Shown: positions 48,120 through 58,535, numbered from the stretch's first letter. The stretch is DNA of 64,000 bases from CAWFLT01 sp963816795 (GCA_963816795.1 CAWFLT010000001.1:62001-126000); one strand, 5' to 3'. Translations and numbers: made by a program. Notes: generated by a model from the sequence alone, not told the origin.

Positions 48120-49128
48120 ATGAGGATCCTCGATCTGCCTGCCGACCGGCCTGACTGGATCGACGAAACTGCCAGAATTCTGTTCGATGCCATGCGTCCG
48201 CGCTCCGACGCCTGGCCCAACCTCGAGGCGGCGCGGGCCGACGTGCTCGACTCGCTCGAGCCGGGCCGAATCAGCCGCGTCATGCTCGACGACGGGCGCG
48301 TGGTCGGGTGGATCGGCGGCCAGCCGCATTACGACGGCAACGCCTGGGAGCTGCATCCGCTGATGGTCGCCCCGTCGCACCAGGGCCGCGGCATCGGGAC
48401 GCGCGCTCGTGCGCGATCTCGAGAGACGCGTCGCGCGGCGCGGCGCCTTGACGCTCTGGGTGGGCAGCGACGACGAGCGGAACGAGACGTCGCTCGGCGG
48501 CGCGGATTTGTACGCGGATCTGCCCGGCGCGATCCGCGCCATCCGCAATCTCCGCCGGCATCCGTTCGAGTTCTATCAGCGCGTGGGATTCACCATCGTC
48601 GGCGTCATGCCCGATGCGAACGGGCGCGGGCGGCCGGACATCATCATGGCGAAGCGCATCGAGCCAATCGAGGTCCGGCGCGAACCGCTGGATGCGCCCG
48701 TGTCGCTGGCGCTGATCGGCCGGCTGAATGCCGAACTGGCTGCCGCGTATCCGGAGGAAGGCGCCAACCACTTCCGGCTCGACGCCGGCGAAACGGCGGC
48801 GGGCCGCGGTGGCTTCTTCGTGCTTTACCGCGACGGGCAACCGCTCGGCTGCGGCGCGGTCCGGCGCCTCGACGCGACCACCGCGGAGCTGAAGCGCATG
48901 TTCGTCGCTCCGGAGGAGCGCGGCAAGGGCCTCGGCCAGGCGCTGCTCGAGCGGCTGGAAGAGGAAGCCCGCGCCCTCGGCTCGACGCGCCTCGTGCTCG
49001 AAACCGGCACTCGCCAGCGGCAAGCGGTCGCGCTGTATGAAGCGGCCGGGTTCCGTCAGATCCCGCTCTACGGCGAGTACCTCAACTCCCCCGAGACGAG
49101 CCTGTGCCTCGGCAAAGATCTCGCGTAA
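48120..49128 (+). CDS. Two-domain acetyltransferase: AAC(6')-like GNAT fused to second GNAT
   Basis: About 335 residues after removing an extra C at 48402 (ACG, C, GCG). The first domain follows aminoglycoside 6'-N-acetyltransferases closely: VGWIGGQPHYDGNAWELHPL, VAPSHQGRGIGTALV, LTLWVGSDDERNETSLGGA, LYADLPGAIRAIRNL, HPFEFYQRVGFTIVGVMPDA and GRPDIIMAKRI. The second domain is a general GNAT with its own acetyl-CoA motif APEERGKGLGQALLERL and ALYEAAGFRQIPLYGEY. A fused AAC(6')-GNAT is unusual. Whether it confers drug resistance cannot be told; a metabolic substrate is also possible. Confidence 0.85.
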
Positions 49129-49139
49129 GCTCTGCGGTG

Positions 49140-50576
49140 ATGAGCGCGGCGTCAGTGGACCGCCCGGACGTCCCGGTGGATCGATCGCGCTGGCGGCTGC
49201 TGTCGCTGGCGCCGCTGGTGGCACTCACGCTCCTGGCCGGCAGGCCGGTGCACATCGCAGGCGCCGCCGCGGCCGAACATTCTGCTGATTCAGGCCGACG
49301 ACCTTGGCTACGGCGATCTGAGCGCGTACGGTCAGACGCGGTTCGCCACGCCGAGCCTGGATCGGCTGGCGCGCGAGGGCATCCGCTTCACGAACTACTA
49401 CGCCGGGAGTACGGTCTGTGCGCCGTCGCGAGCGGCATTGATGATGGGCCAGCACACCGGCCACGTCTGGATCCGAGGCAACGCGCAGATCCCGTTGCGC
49501 GAGGAAGACATCACCGTCGCGATGGCGCTGAAACAGGCGGGCTATCGCACGGCGCTCGTCGGAAAGTGGGGCCTTGGCCGGCCGGGCTCGACGGGTCAGC
49601 CGGACCGCAAGGGCTTCGAGTACTCATTCGGATTCATCGATCAACAGCACGCCCACCGCCAGTTCACCGACCACTTGTACCGCAACGCGGAGCCGGTCGC
49701 GGTGCCCGACACGGAATACGTGAACGATCTTTTCACGCGCGAGACGGCATCGTTCATCGAGCGGGACGACCAGCGTCCCTTCTTCATCTATCTGAATTAC
49801 ACCGTGCCGCATGCGGAGCTTCGGGTCCCGGACGACTCGCTGGACGCGTTCAAGGGCACCTTCCCCGAAGTGCCGTTTGCGAACGCGAAGGCGGACGCAC
49901 GTCCGACCGGCCCGGACGACACCTCGTCGCTCGGTTATCGATCTCAGCCGACGCCGCACGCGGCGTTCGCCGCGATGGTGACGCGGATGGATCGCGACAT
50001 CGGCCGGCTGGTGGATCTGATCGACCGCCGCGGCGCCGGCCGCCAGACAGCTGGTGTTGTTCACGAGCGACAACGGGCCGCACCGGGAAGGCGGCGCCGA
50101 TCCGGAGTTCTTCAAGAGCTCGGGCGGCCTCCGCGGCATCAAGCGCGACCTCTACGACGGGGGCATTCGCGTGCCGATGATCGCCCGCTGGTCCGGCACC
50201 ATCCCGACCGGCCGCGTCAGCGACCACCCGTGGGCGCACTGGGACATCCTGCCGACGCTCGCCGATCTCGCCGGGGCGAAGGTGCCCGCCGGCCTCGACG
50301 GCCTTTCCATGACGCGTGCACTTCGAGGCCAGCCACAGCCGGGGCACGAAGTCGATGTACTGGGAGTTCCACGAACGGGGCTTTCAACAGGCGGCCCGGA
50401 TCGGCACGTGGAAGGCCGTGCGGCTGAAGAACGGCGCGCCGCTCGAGCTCTACGACCTGACCAGCGACCCTTACGAAGAGCGAAACGTCGCTGACAGCAA
50501 CGCCGCCGTCATCGCGCGCTTCGAAGCGTTCTTCAAGACGGCGCGTACCGACTCCGCGGCCTGGCCGATAAAGTAA
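49140..50576 (+). CDS. Sulfatase (arylsulfatase-type), exported, frameshifted
   Basis: Sulfatase of about 475 residues with an N-terminal hydrophobic export segment (LLSLAPLVALTLLAG). The active site CAPSRAALMMGQ contains the Cys that anaerobic or FGE maturation turns into formylglycine; metal ligands are seen in LIQADDLGYGD and LFTSDNGPH, and the GKWGLG Lys/His region follows. Shifts at about 49272, 50040 and 50320 break the frame. No maturase gene is in the window. Probably removes sulfate from an exogenous glycan or small ester; substrate unknown. Confidence 0.9.
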
Positions 50577-50595
50577 GCATACAATTTCGAGGATC

Positions 50596-51152
50596 ATGCA
50601 TCCGCGTCTCGTCGAGCTCTTCGGTTACGTCGACCAGGAACACACCGATCTCAAGGCCACCGTGGCGGGCGATTCCGGCGCCTCATCTGCTCGAATCACC
50701 CGGGCTGGATCGCTGGTCGGTCGCGCAGGTGCTCGAACACCTCGTGTTGACGGAACGCAGCGTCGCGCGCCTGCTGAACAAGCTGTTGACGGACGCGGTC
50801 ACGAATGGCCTCGGGCCGGAGACCGACACCCGCCCGATTCTCGCGGCGATCGACACGCGGCGCTTCACCGATCGCAGCATCCGCGCGGTCTCGCCTGATG
50901 CGCTCCGGCCGGCCGGCACGCTGCGGCCGCCCGCGGTGCTCGACGGCGCTCGACCAGGCACGCATCGAACTTGGCGCCGCCGCCGAGATCGGCAGCGGCT
51001 ACGCCCTCGGTGAGATCATCAGACCCCACCCATATCTGGGTCCGTTGAACGCGTACGAATGGATTGCTTTCGTTGGCGCACACCTGGCCCGGCACAACGA
51101 TCAGATCCGTGAAACCGCACGGCTGGTCAGCCGGCATGTCTCGCTCGAGTAA
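50596..51152 (+). CDS. DinB-family protein (DinB_2), frameshifted
   Basis: About 184 residues; four-helix DinB-like fold with metal-binding His residues in the expected places: the helix beginning LEHLVLTERSVARLL, and the final AYEWIAFVGAHLARHNDQIR. Shifts near 50670 and 50945 split it into three frames. The family includes thiol transferases and damage-inducible proteins of uncertain role; no function can be assigned here. It follows the sulfatase by 20 bases. Confidence 0.8.
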
Positions 51153-51176
51153 GCGGCGCGGCGAGGAGCGACACAC

Positions 51177-51578
51177 GTGGCCTCACCCACCCACGCCGGC
51201 GGTATCGTGTTCCGTCGCGACGCCGACGCCATCCGATACCTGCTGGTCACCGCCAAGAACCAGGACAAGGATTGGGTGCTGCCAAAGGGACACATCGAAT
51301 CCGGCGAGTCGCCGCGTGAGACCGCGGTGCGCGAAGTGCTCGAGGAGTCAGGTGTCCGCGCGCGCGTGATCGAGAAGCTCGGCCGGCTGGAGTTCGATGG
51401 CCGGCGCGGGTGGATTCGGGTGGACTTCTTCCTGATGGAATTCACCGGCGACGGTCCGGTGTCGACCGAAGGACGAAGCCGCGCGTGGCTCACCCAGAAG
51501 GAAATCGATCGGGCGCTGGCGTTCGTCGACGCACGGACACTGATCGCCAAGGCCCAGCGCCTGGTGGAAGCGATGTAA
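51177..51578 (+). CDS. NUDIX hydrolase
   Basis: 133-residue Nudix protein with a complete Nudix box (GHIESGESPRETAVREVLEE, then SGV), preceded by GGIVFRRDADAIRYLLVTA and DKDWVLPKGHIE. Hydrolyses nucleoside diphosphate-X compounds such as oxidised nucleotides or diadenosine polyphosphates; the subfamily resembles the Ap4A/8-oxo-dGTP type but this is not certain. Starts with GTG at 51177, 24 bases after the DinB-like gene. Intact. Confidence 0.93.
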   Translation: MASPTHAGGIVFRRDADAIRYLLVTAKNQDKDWVLPKGHIESGESPRETAVREVLEESGVRARVIEKLGRLEFDGRRGWIRVDFFLMEFTGDGPVSTEGRSRAWLTQKEIDRALAFVDARTLIAKAQRLVEAM

Positions 51579-51610
51579 GATGCCGGGCGAACCGGACAGA
51601 GCACTTCGCA

Positions 51611-52274
51611 ATGCGTCTCCCCTTCCTCGTCACCGCCGTGATGCTCGTCGCGGCCGCCGGCTGCGGCAAGTCCGAACAGGAAAAACAGGCCCCGCCGGCC
51701 AAGGCCTCGGCCGAGCAGGTCGCGAAGGCCGCCCCGCAGGCCGCCGCTGGCGCACCACCGCCGGCGCAAGGCGCACAGCAGGGCGCGCAAATGCCCGCCA
51801 GGGGCCCTTCGCCGATGGGCCAGAGTCAGGCGAACGCGACGGTCGTCGACTTCGAAGTGCTGAAGACGCTGGTCCCCGAGATCACGCGGCTGGACGCGTG
51901 GTGAGGTCCGCGGCGAGCAGCTCAGCATGGACGGCACGTTCTCGAAGGCGAGCGCACGCTACGAGAAGGGCGACAGTTCGTTCACGCTCGAGATCGTGGA
52001 CTCGTCGTTCAACCAGTTGGTCCTCGCGCCGATGACGGTGTTCATGGCGGTCGGACACGAAGAGCGGTCGGACGACGGCTATTCGAGAGCGATCACGCTG
52101 GCCGGGTCGCCCGGCTTTGAAAAGTGGCGCAAGAACGGCAGCGACGGCGAAGTCGGCGTCGTCATCGCCGGCCGGTTCGTCGTGAACGCAGACGGCAACC
52201 ACGTCGAGAACATCGATGTGCTGAAGAATGCGGTGCAGGCCGTCGACCTGAACAAGCTGGCTAGAATGAAGTGA
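51611..52274 (+). CDS. Lipoprotein of unknown function, frameshifted
   Basis: Lipobox LVAAAGCGKSEQEKQ near residue 17 with an Ala/Pro/Gln-rich spacer, then a folded domain: VDFEVLKTLVPEITRL, an extra base near 51895, VRGEQLSMDGTFSKASARYE, FTLEIVDSSFNQLVLAPM and IAGRFVVNADGNHVENID at the end. The domain recurs as a conserved unknown in Acidobacteriota by my recollection, without an assigned role. Outer- or inner-membrane attached. Ends just before paired hairpins. Confidence 0.65.
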
Positions 52275-52288
52275 TTCTGCGTCTGGAG

Positions 52289-52332
52289 GGGCGGGCTTCA
52301 GCCCGCCTGTTCTAGGCCGGCTAAAGCCGGCC
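52289..52332. terminator. Two tandem hairpins between convergent genes
   Basis: GGCGGGCTTCAGCCCGCC (52290-52307) and GGCCGGCTAAAGCCGGCC (52315-52332) are perfect palindromes between the convergent lipoprotein and racemase genes. Bidirectional terminator is likely; the same GGCCGGCTAAAGCCGGCC style of palindrome is common as a dispersed repeat in related genomes. Confidence 0.65.
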
Positions 52333-52333
52333 C

Positions 52334-53356
52334 CTACAAGCGAAACCCGCCAGCGAGTGGGTCCCGCGCCTGCACGACGAACGTGTGCTCGCCGGTGATC
52401 CACGCCTCGCCCGAGAGCTCCGGAACGATTGCAGGCCGGTCCCCAATCCGCGTCCGGTCGGCCACCCGTGCGCTGAACGTCGTGCCGATGATGCTTTCGT
52501 GCACGAACGGCCGCCCGTCCTCCACGATCCCCATCGCGTCGAGCACGGCGAGCACCGCGCAGGTGCCGGTCCCGCATGGCGACCGGTCGACCTCTGCCTC
52601 GGCGAACACGGTGACATTCCGCAGGTCGGCGCGCGCGTCCGACGCCGGCCCGGTGAAGATGGTGCCGTAAATCCCGGCCAGCCCCGGCTCATCGGGATGG
52701 ACGACGGTCACCACCGACTCGACCGCCGCCTTGATTTTCATGCCCATCTCCCGCAGGGCCGTCAGCGAGGCCGCGGCGATCGGCAAGCCGGCCGACTCAG
52801 CATCGACAATGGCATAGAAGGCGCCCCCGAACGCCACGTCCGCGTAGACCGTTCGGCCGCCGACGGCCACCGGGACGGCAGACGCCAGCACGAACGACGG
52901 CACATTGATGAACGACACGCGGTCGACGCGGGGCCCGTCTGACCCCGCCGTGACGGTGGCGCGGGCGCGGATCTGCCCGGCCGGAGCATCGAGCACGAGT
53001 ACGGTGCCGTCGCCACCCGGCGTGATCAGCCCCCGCTCGATGGCGAGGGTGACGACGGCGATGATGCCGTGCCCGCACATGGTGCTGAACCCCTCGTTGT
53101 GCATGAACAGGACGCCGGCGTGCGAGTCGGGCCGCTCGGGCTCGGTGAGCAGGGCGCCGTACATGTCAGCGTGGCCACGCGGTTCGAGCATGAGGGCGCG
53201 GCGGAGGTGGTCCTGATGCTCGCGCGCCCAGGCCCGGCGCTCGAGCATCGTCCGGCCCTGAGGCGCCGGCCAGCCGGCCGTGACGAGCCGGAGCGGTTCG
53301 CCGGCCGTATGGGCATCGATCGTGCGTAAGATGAGAGGAACAGGCTGGGAATCCAC
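52334..53356 (-). CDS. Proline racemase/4-hydroxyproline 2-epimerase family enzyme
   Basis: 340-residue PLP-independent epimerase. Both catalytic Cys are present: FSTMCGHGIIAV and VDRSPCGTGTCAVL, which distinguishes it from trans-3-hydroxyproline dehydratases (second Cys replaced by Thr). IDAHTAGEPLRLV at the N-terminus and FGGAFYAIVDAE are family hallmarks. It is divergent from an ornithine cyclodeaminase/pyrroline reductase-type gene 23 bases away, a common pairing in hydroxyproline breakdown. 4-Hydroxyproline epimerase is more likely than proline racemase by context. Intact. Confidence 0.9.
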   Translation of the reverse strand: MDSQPVPLILRTIDAHTAGEPLRLVTAGWPAPQGRTMLERRAWAREHQDHLRRALMLEPRGHADMYGALLTEPERPDSHAGVLFMHNEGFSTMCGHGIIAVVTLAIERGLITPGGDGTVLVLDAPAGQIRARATVTAGSDGPRVDRVSFINVPSFVLASAVPVAVGGRTVYADVAFGGAFYAIVDAESAGLPIAAASLTALREMGMKIKAAVESVVTVVHPDEPGLAGIYGTIFTGPASDARADLRNVTVFAEAEVDRSPCGTGTCAVLAVLDAMGIVEDGRPFVHESIIGTTFSARVADRTRIGDRPAIVPELSGEAWITGEHTFVVQARDPLAGGFRL

Positions 53357-53379
53357 GGGTCGTTACTGCGCCTGATTCT

Positions 53380-54359
53380 ATGCTGCTGCTGACCGAACAA
53401 GACGTGCGGGCCGTGCTGCCGATGCCCGACCTGATTGCCGCCATGGAGCAGGCGCTCGCCTCCTACTCCAGCGGGCACGTCGTGCAACCGGTCCGGACCG
53501 TGCTCGAAGTGGGTGAAGAACGCGCGTACTTCGGCGTCATGCCGGCGACGATCGCCGACCCCCTCACGATGGGCGCGAAGCTCGTCACGGTGTTTCACCG
53601 CAACCACACGCGCGGCCTGCCGTCCCACCTCGCGAGCATCGTGCTGCACGACGCGACAACGGGAGAAATGGTCGGCGCTGATGGACGGCCGCTACATCAC
53701 CGAGGCGAGGACCGCCGCCGTGTCGGCGGTCTCGGTGAAGCACCTGGCGCTGCCCGACGCGCGCGTGCTGGCAATCATCGGCTCGGGCGTGCAGGCGCGC
53801 AGCCACCTCGAGGCCATCCGTCACGTCCGGACGCTGACCGACGTCCGCGTCTGGAGCCCCAGCCCGATGCATCGCGAGGCGTTCGCGCGCAGAGATGTCG
53901 ACGCCGCTGCTTCCCGTCTCGGTTGCGCAGACGGCGGCCGACGCGGTCCACGGCGCCGACATCATCGTCCTGGCGACGGCCTCGCCGACGCCGGTGATCG
54001 AGAGCGCCGACGTGAACTCCGGCGCGCACATCGCCGCGGTCGGCGCGTGCCGCGCCGATCAGCGCGAGATGCCGACGGCCCTCGTCGCGCGGGCGCGCGT
54101 ATTCGTCGATTCACGGGCCGGCGCGTTGAAAGAGGCCGGCGACCTGCTGCTGCCGATCGGCGAGGGCGCGATCGCGGCGTCGCACATCTGCGGCGAGCTG
54201 GGCGACGTCGTCCTGGGACAGGTCCGCGGGCGGGAACGGCCGTCGGACATCACGATCTTCAAGTCGCTTGGCATGGCCGTCGAGGACGTCGTCGCTGCGC
54301 GCCTCGTGCTCCAGCGGGCGGGCGAAGCCCGGCTCGGCCAGCGATTCAGCTTCGTATGA
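53380..54359 (+). CDS. Ornithine cyclodeaminase/mu-crystallin family protein, frameshifted
   Basis: About 325 residues: LLLTEQDVRAVLPMPDLIAA, the substrate Lys region MGAKLVTVFHRNHTRGLPSH, the Rossmann motif VLAIIGSGVQARSHLEAI and the C-terminal IGEGAIAASHICGELGDVVL. Shifts near 53675 and 53895-53930 split it. NAD(P)-binding member of a family that includes ornithine cyclodeaminase and Delta1-pyrroline-2-carboxylate reductase. Next to the hydroxyproline epimerase the reductase role is plausible. Its stop overlaps the next start. Confidence 0.87.
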
Positions 54360-55600
54360 GGCTCCACCTGTTGCGATCCACCGTCGCCTCGATGGCCGCC
54401 GTGGCGACGATCGCGGCGTGGCCCGGCGCGTCGCGTCGATGCGCAAGGCCGGATCGACGCCGCGCCCGCCAGCACCCTCGACGCGGCCCGACGAGCCTCG
54501 TACAACCTCGACAACGCCGAGGCGCTCGCCTTCGCCCGTCGCGCGGTGAAGGAAGCGCCGCTGGAGTCGGCCGCCCACCGGACGCTCGCGTCGATTCTCT
54601 GGCTCAACATCCTGTTTCGTCGCGGCGCGATCAGCGTCGATCACTACCTCGACGGCAGCATCTCGAAGTCCTCCGTCTCGCTCCCCAAGCCCCCGGCTGA
54701 CCTCGACGCCGAGTTCAAGCAGGCGCTGGCCCGGGCGATCGAGCTGGCTGAAGCCCGTCTCAAGAGCCAGCCGTACGATATCCAGGCGAAGTTCGACGCC
54801 GGCGCGGCATATGCCCTGCAGGCGTCCTACTCCGCGTCGGTCGAAGGCAAGATGTCGTCGGCCTTTGGCGCCGCGCGCCGTGCGTATGACGCGCAGGAAG
54901 AGGTGCTCAACCGGGATCCGAAGCGCGTCGATGCGGGCCTGGTCGTCGGCACCTACAGATACGTGGTCTCGGTGCATGGCCTTGCCGACGCGAGTCATCG
55001 CCTACGTGGCAGGATTTGGCGGCGGCAAGGAAAAGGGCATCGCGCTGCTCGAAGCGGCGGCCACACGGGAGGACACGCGGGTCGAGGCGAATATGGCGCT
55101 GATGCTCGTCTACAGCCGCGAGGGCCGGCACGCGGAGGTCGAGCGCATCGCGCACGACCTCGGCGCCGACTACCCGAGGAACCGTCTCTTCATTCTCGAA
55201 GAAGGCGCCGCGGCGATCCGGGCCGGGCGGGCGGAGGTCGCGGAGGCGGTGCTCACGCGCGGGCTGGCGGTCCTCGACCAGGACACCCGTCCGCGGCTGC
55301 CCGGTGAGCGCGCGTTGTGGCTCTACAAGCGCGGCCTGGCGCGCGTCAATTTGAACCATCCAAAGGAGGCGCACGTCGATCTCCAAGAGGCGTTGCGCTC
55401 GGATCCCCTGGCCTGGGTGCGCGGGCGCACCCACGTCGAGCTCGGGAAGCTCGCCGATCTGGAAGGCCGGCGCGCTGACGCGGTGACGGCGTACCGAGAC
55501 CGCAAAGGTCGCGTGTGAGCGGGGCAGCGATCCGACCTGCGTCACCGAGGCAAATCGGCTGCTTCGCCAGCCGTTCCGGCTGCCCGGCGCAAAGAAGTAA
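54356..55600 (+). CDS. TPR-like secreted protein, frameshifted
   Basis: About 410 residues after correction. Signal sequence (STVASMAAVATIAAWPG), then helical repeats of the TPR kind: EALAFARRAVKEAPLESAAH, LARAIELAEARLKSQPYDI, ALMLVYSREGRHAEVERIAH, LYKRGLARVNLNHPKEAHVD and HVELGKLADLEGRRADAVTA. Shifts near 54440 and 55000, plus an extra G at 55498 (CGA, G, ACC); correcting the last gives a Cys-containing tail (ERGSDPTCVTEANRLL) and a stop at 55600 that overlaps the next ATG. Binding partner unknown. Confidence 0.72.
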
Positions 55601-56112
55601 TGGCGATCAAGAAAACCTGGGTCTGGATCATCGTCATCACCGGCGGCGTCTGCATCGTCGCCATGCTGGCGATTGCGGCCGCCGCGGTGATGTTCGTCTC
55701 GAACCACATCGAGGCGAAGACGTCGACGACGTCCGACGCGTTCCGGAAATTCGATGCGGTCAAGGCCGGGTTCAAGGAACAGCGCCCGCTGTTCGAGCTC
55801 GACCAGCACGAACGGCCGCGGATGACGCGCACGCTGACGGACCTGCCGACCGCGGCCACCCGACCGCGCGATCTCCACATTCTTGCGTGGGACCCGAACA
55901 GCAGCACGAGCGAGGGCCGGCTCGTCACCGTCTCGCTGCCGTTCTGGCTGCTCAAGCTCGGGCACCGAAAAGTGGACGTGCTCCACAACGGCAGCGGCTT
56001 CGATCTCGAGCGGCTCGATCTCGACATCCACCAACTCGAACGCGTCGGCCCGCTGCTCGTCGTCGACCATCAGACGTCGGCGGGTGAGCGCGTGCTCGTG
56101 TGGACGCAATAG
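55600..56112 (+). CDS. Single-pass membrane protein of unknown function
   Basis: 170 residues with one N-terminal transmembrane helix (IIVITGGVCIVAMLAIAAAA) and a soluble domain outside (KTSTTSDAFRKFDAVKAGFK, ILAWDPNSSTSEGRLVTVSL, FWLLKLGHRKVDVLHN). No recognised motif. ATG overlaps the stop of the TPR-like gene (TAATG), so the two are coupled. Intact frame. Found widely as a conserved unknown in Acidobacteriota, by my recollection only. Confidence 0.72.
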   Translation: MAIKKTWVWIIVITGGVCIVAMLAIAAAAVMFVSNHIEAKTSTTSDAFRKFDAVKAGFKEQRPLFELDQHERPRMTRTLTDLPTAATRPRDLHILAWDPNSSTSEGRLVTVSLPFWLLKLGHRKVDVLHNGSGFDLERLDLDIHQLERVGPLLVVDHQTSAGERVLVWTQ

Positions 56113-56354
56113 CAATGGGGCAATGCGGGCAATGGGGCAATGAGGCAATGAGGCAATGAGGCAATGAAAGACAACGCGGCACTCTGAGCTCCGCTGAGTC
56201 CAGTGTCCTGATCAACTGTCCTCGCACGATCGCATTTCCAACTCGCCCGCTTCCCGTCCTTCGCCCCGTTTGTCCTATTTCCTCGCGAATTGCCCGTTGC
56301 CGTGTGTCATTGCCCCATTGCCCCATTGCCCCATTGCCTCATTGCCCCATTGCC
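56112..56354. repeat. Inverted blocks of GGCAATGA/GGCAATGG tandem repeats
   Basis: Left block 56112-56167 is about six tandem copies of an 8-base unit (GCAATGGG, GGCAATGA variants); right block 56308-56354 is the reverse complement (CATTGCCC, CATTGCCT) in about five copies. Together they could form a long hairpin around a 140-base loop that has no gene. Fills the gap before the Tyr/Gly-repeat gene. Confidence 0.75.
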
Positions 56355-56399
56355 AACGTGGCAAGCCTCTTGCTATTTCGGCAGGCGTGGAGGCGTCCA

Positions 56400-57038
56400 T
56401 GAAAGTTCGTCACGTCGCGATTGTGTCCGTACTCGCGTTGGGGTTGCCGGCCGCAACGCTCGAAGCGCGCCAGCAGAGGACCTCACGCGGAGCGTCGCCG
56501 GCCTACGTCGAAGGATACGACCGCGGCCTGCGCGCGGGCTTCGAGGATCTTCGCCAAAATCAGCGTTACGATTTTGCCGATGAAAGCGACTATCGCCGCG
56601 CTGACGCCGGCTACCGTCGCGAGTACGGCAGCGTCGACTGGTATCGCTCGGATTTCCGACGCGGGTATCAGGAGGGCTATCGCACCGGATACCAGCGCTC
56701 CAACTACGACCGCGGCGGCACGAACGGCGGCTACGACCAGTCCAACCCCTACCCCCAGAACGGGCGGTACGGGCAGTACGGCGGCGCCTACGGACGCGTT
56801 GGTCGCATCGACGTCGGCGTCTCGAACGGCTACACCGACGGCTATGACGAGGGGTTCGACGATGGCCGCGATCAGCGGCGCAACGATCCGATTCCGCGAG
56901 AGTCGCTACCGGAGCGGTGATCACGACTACCGCAGCGAATACGGTCCGCGTGAGTCGTACAAGATCCGCTACCGCGAGGGATTCCTCCCGGGTTACGAGG
57001 ACGGCTACCGCGAGGGCGCGCGCGGCGTCACTCGATAA
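56400..57038 (+). CDS. Secreted Tyr/Gly/Arg-rich repeat protein, frameshifted
   Basis: Signal sequence (VRHVAIVSVLALGLPAATLEA) then a sequence dominated by a GY-x-x-G pattern: YVEGYDRGLRAGFEDL, ADAGYRREYGSVDWYR, RRGYQEGYRTGYQRSNY, GYTDGYDEGFDDGR and, after an extra A at 56891 (CCG, A, TTC), YREGFLPGYEDGYREGARG. About 212 residues. Low-complexity aromatic/acidic/basic repeats suggest a surface or matrix-like protein; no family is recognised. Convergent with the MscS gene, ends within a few bases of it. Confidence 0.68.
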
Positions 57039-57041
57039 GAA

Positions 57042-58502
57042 CTAACTCAATCCAAAGAACCTTCGCATGCGATCCGCGAGCGAGACGGACGTGACGGCGA
57101 CCGAGCCCGCCGATGACGCGCGCGACTCGGCGAGCTCGCGCCGGCGTGCCGTGGCGGCCGCGGCCAACTGATCGATCACGTCAGGATTGGTCTGCACGTA
57201 GTGACGGAAGTCGTCGGCGCTGATTTCGAGGACCGTGCAGTCCCCGCGCGCCACGACCGTCGCGGTGCGCGGGTCACCGGTCAGCAGGGACATCTCGCCG
57301 AAGTAGCCGCCGGTGTTGGTCACGGCCACCTCGCGCTGTTCGGGGCCGACGGTGATGGCCACGCGCCCGCGCGACACGATGAACATCGAGCACCCGGCGT
57401 CGCCCTCACGGACGACCGTCTCGCCGTCGGCGAATAGTTGTTCGCTCGCCGCGGAGGCGAGCGCCGCGTGGGCCTCTTCGGGGAGCTTCGCCAGGATCGG
57501 CACCGCGGCAATCTGTCGACGGAACCGATCGCGCCGCTCGGGCGAATCGGCCAGCGCTTCTTCGCGCGAGTATTCGACCTGAATTGGATACGGGATGTCG
57601 ATCCGGCGTCGCTTGAGCTCGTAGTACACCGCGGAGCGGACCGCGTCACGCGCGACTTCCTCCTCCGGCGTAGTCCTCGACCCAGAAGTGCAGGCGGTAG
57701 TTCACGGATGAGGCGCCGAAATCCATGACCACCACGCTCGGCGCCGGGCGAGCTCAACGAGTGGCCGGACTGCTTCGCGGCAGCGAGCAGGGCGACACGA
57801 ACGTCGTTGGGAGTCGCTTCGTACGCGCAGCCGACGTCGACATGGAGCCGGGTCGGCGCGGTTGGCTCCGAGAAGTTGTTGATCGACTCCTTCGCAATCG
57901 TGCCGTTGGGCACGATCACCAGATTGCCGGTTTTCGTCCTGATCTTGGTCGCGCGCCAGGTGACCTCCGTGACCCGGCCTTCGTGGCTGCCGACGGCGAT
58001 CCAGTGGCCGACGCGGAACGGCTTATCGATCTGAATCGCGATGCCGGCAAACGCGTTGCCGAGCGTGTCCTGGAGCGCAAAGCCGGCAATCGCGGCGACG
58101 ATCGCCGAGCTCGCGAGGACGTCAAAGCTCGAGACGTCGAAGACGATGAAGCCGGCGGCGAGGACGAGCAGGATCACCATCGAGTCCTGCACGATCGCTG
58201 GTGCACGGTCGGCGACCTGGTCCTTGTACCAGGGGTTGAACAGCAGCGTGACGAGCAGGTTGATCAGCGCGAACGAAATGAGCAGCCGCTCGAGACGCAG
58301 GCCGGTGATCCCGGCAAACCCGGTGTCGGGGTTCTGCAGCACGACGAGGTGGAGCGCGACGGCGAACGTGAGCGGCAGCGTGCTGAACGAGCAAGCGCCG
58401 GCGGATCAGCTGGTTGCGGACGGTCGCCATGAGGGCGACCGCCACAACCACCAGTCCGGCGGCGAGCCAGAAGTGCAGAATGGGATGCGGCGGCGCTGGC
58501 AC
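57042..58502 (-). CDS. MscS-type mechanosensitive channel with C-terminal cyclic nucleotide-binding domain, frameshifted
   Basis: About 480 residues. N-terminal helices (ILHFWLAAGLVVVAVALMAT), a pore and beta-domain region with IAGFALQDTLGNAFAGIAIQ, FRVGHWIAVGSHEGRVTEV and TGNLVIVPNGTIAKESINNF (MscS core), and a C-terminal cNMP-binding domain: VVREGDAGCSMFIVSRG, GGYFGEMSLLTGDPRTATV. This is the bCNG layout, channels that respond to cyclic nucleotides. Shifts near 58390 and 57680-57760. GTG start at 58502. Downstream of an adenylate cyclase and M48 gene on the same strand, which suggests cAMP control. Confidence 0.88.
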
Positions 58503-58535
58503 TCGACAGAGCCTATCCTACGTGAGTCGCCTGGC

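Noticed and set aside
56112..56354. CRISPR or attachment site
   Set aside because: Eight-base units without spacers; arranged as inverted blocks.
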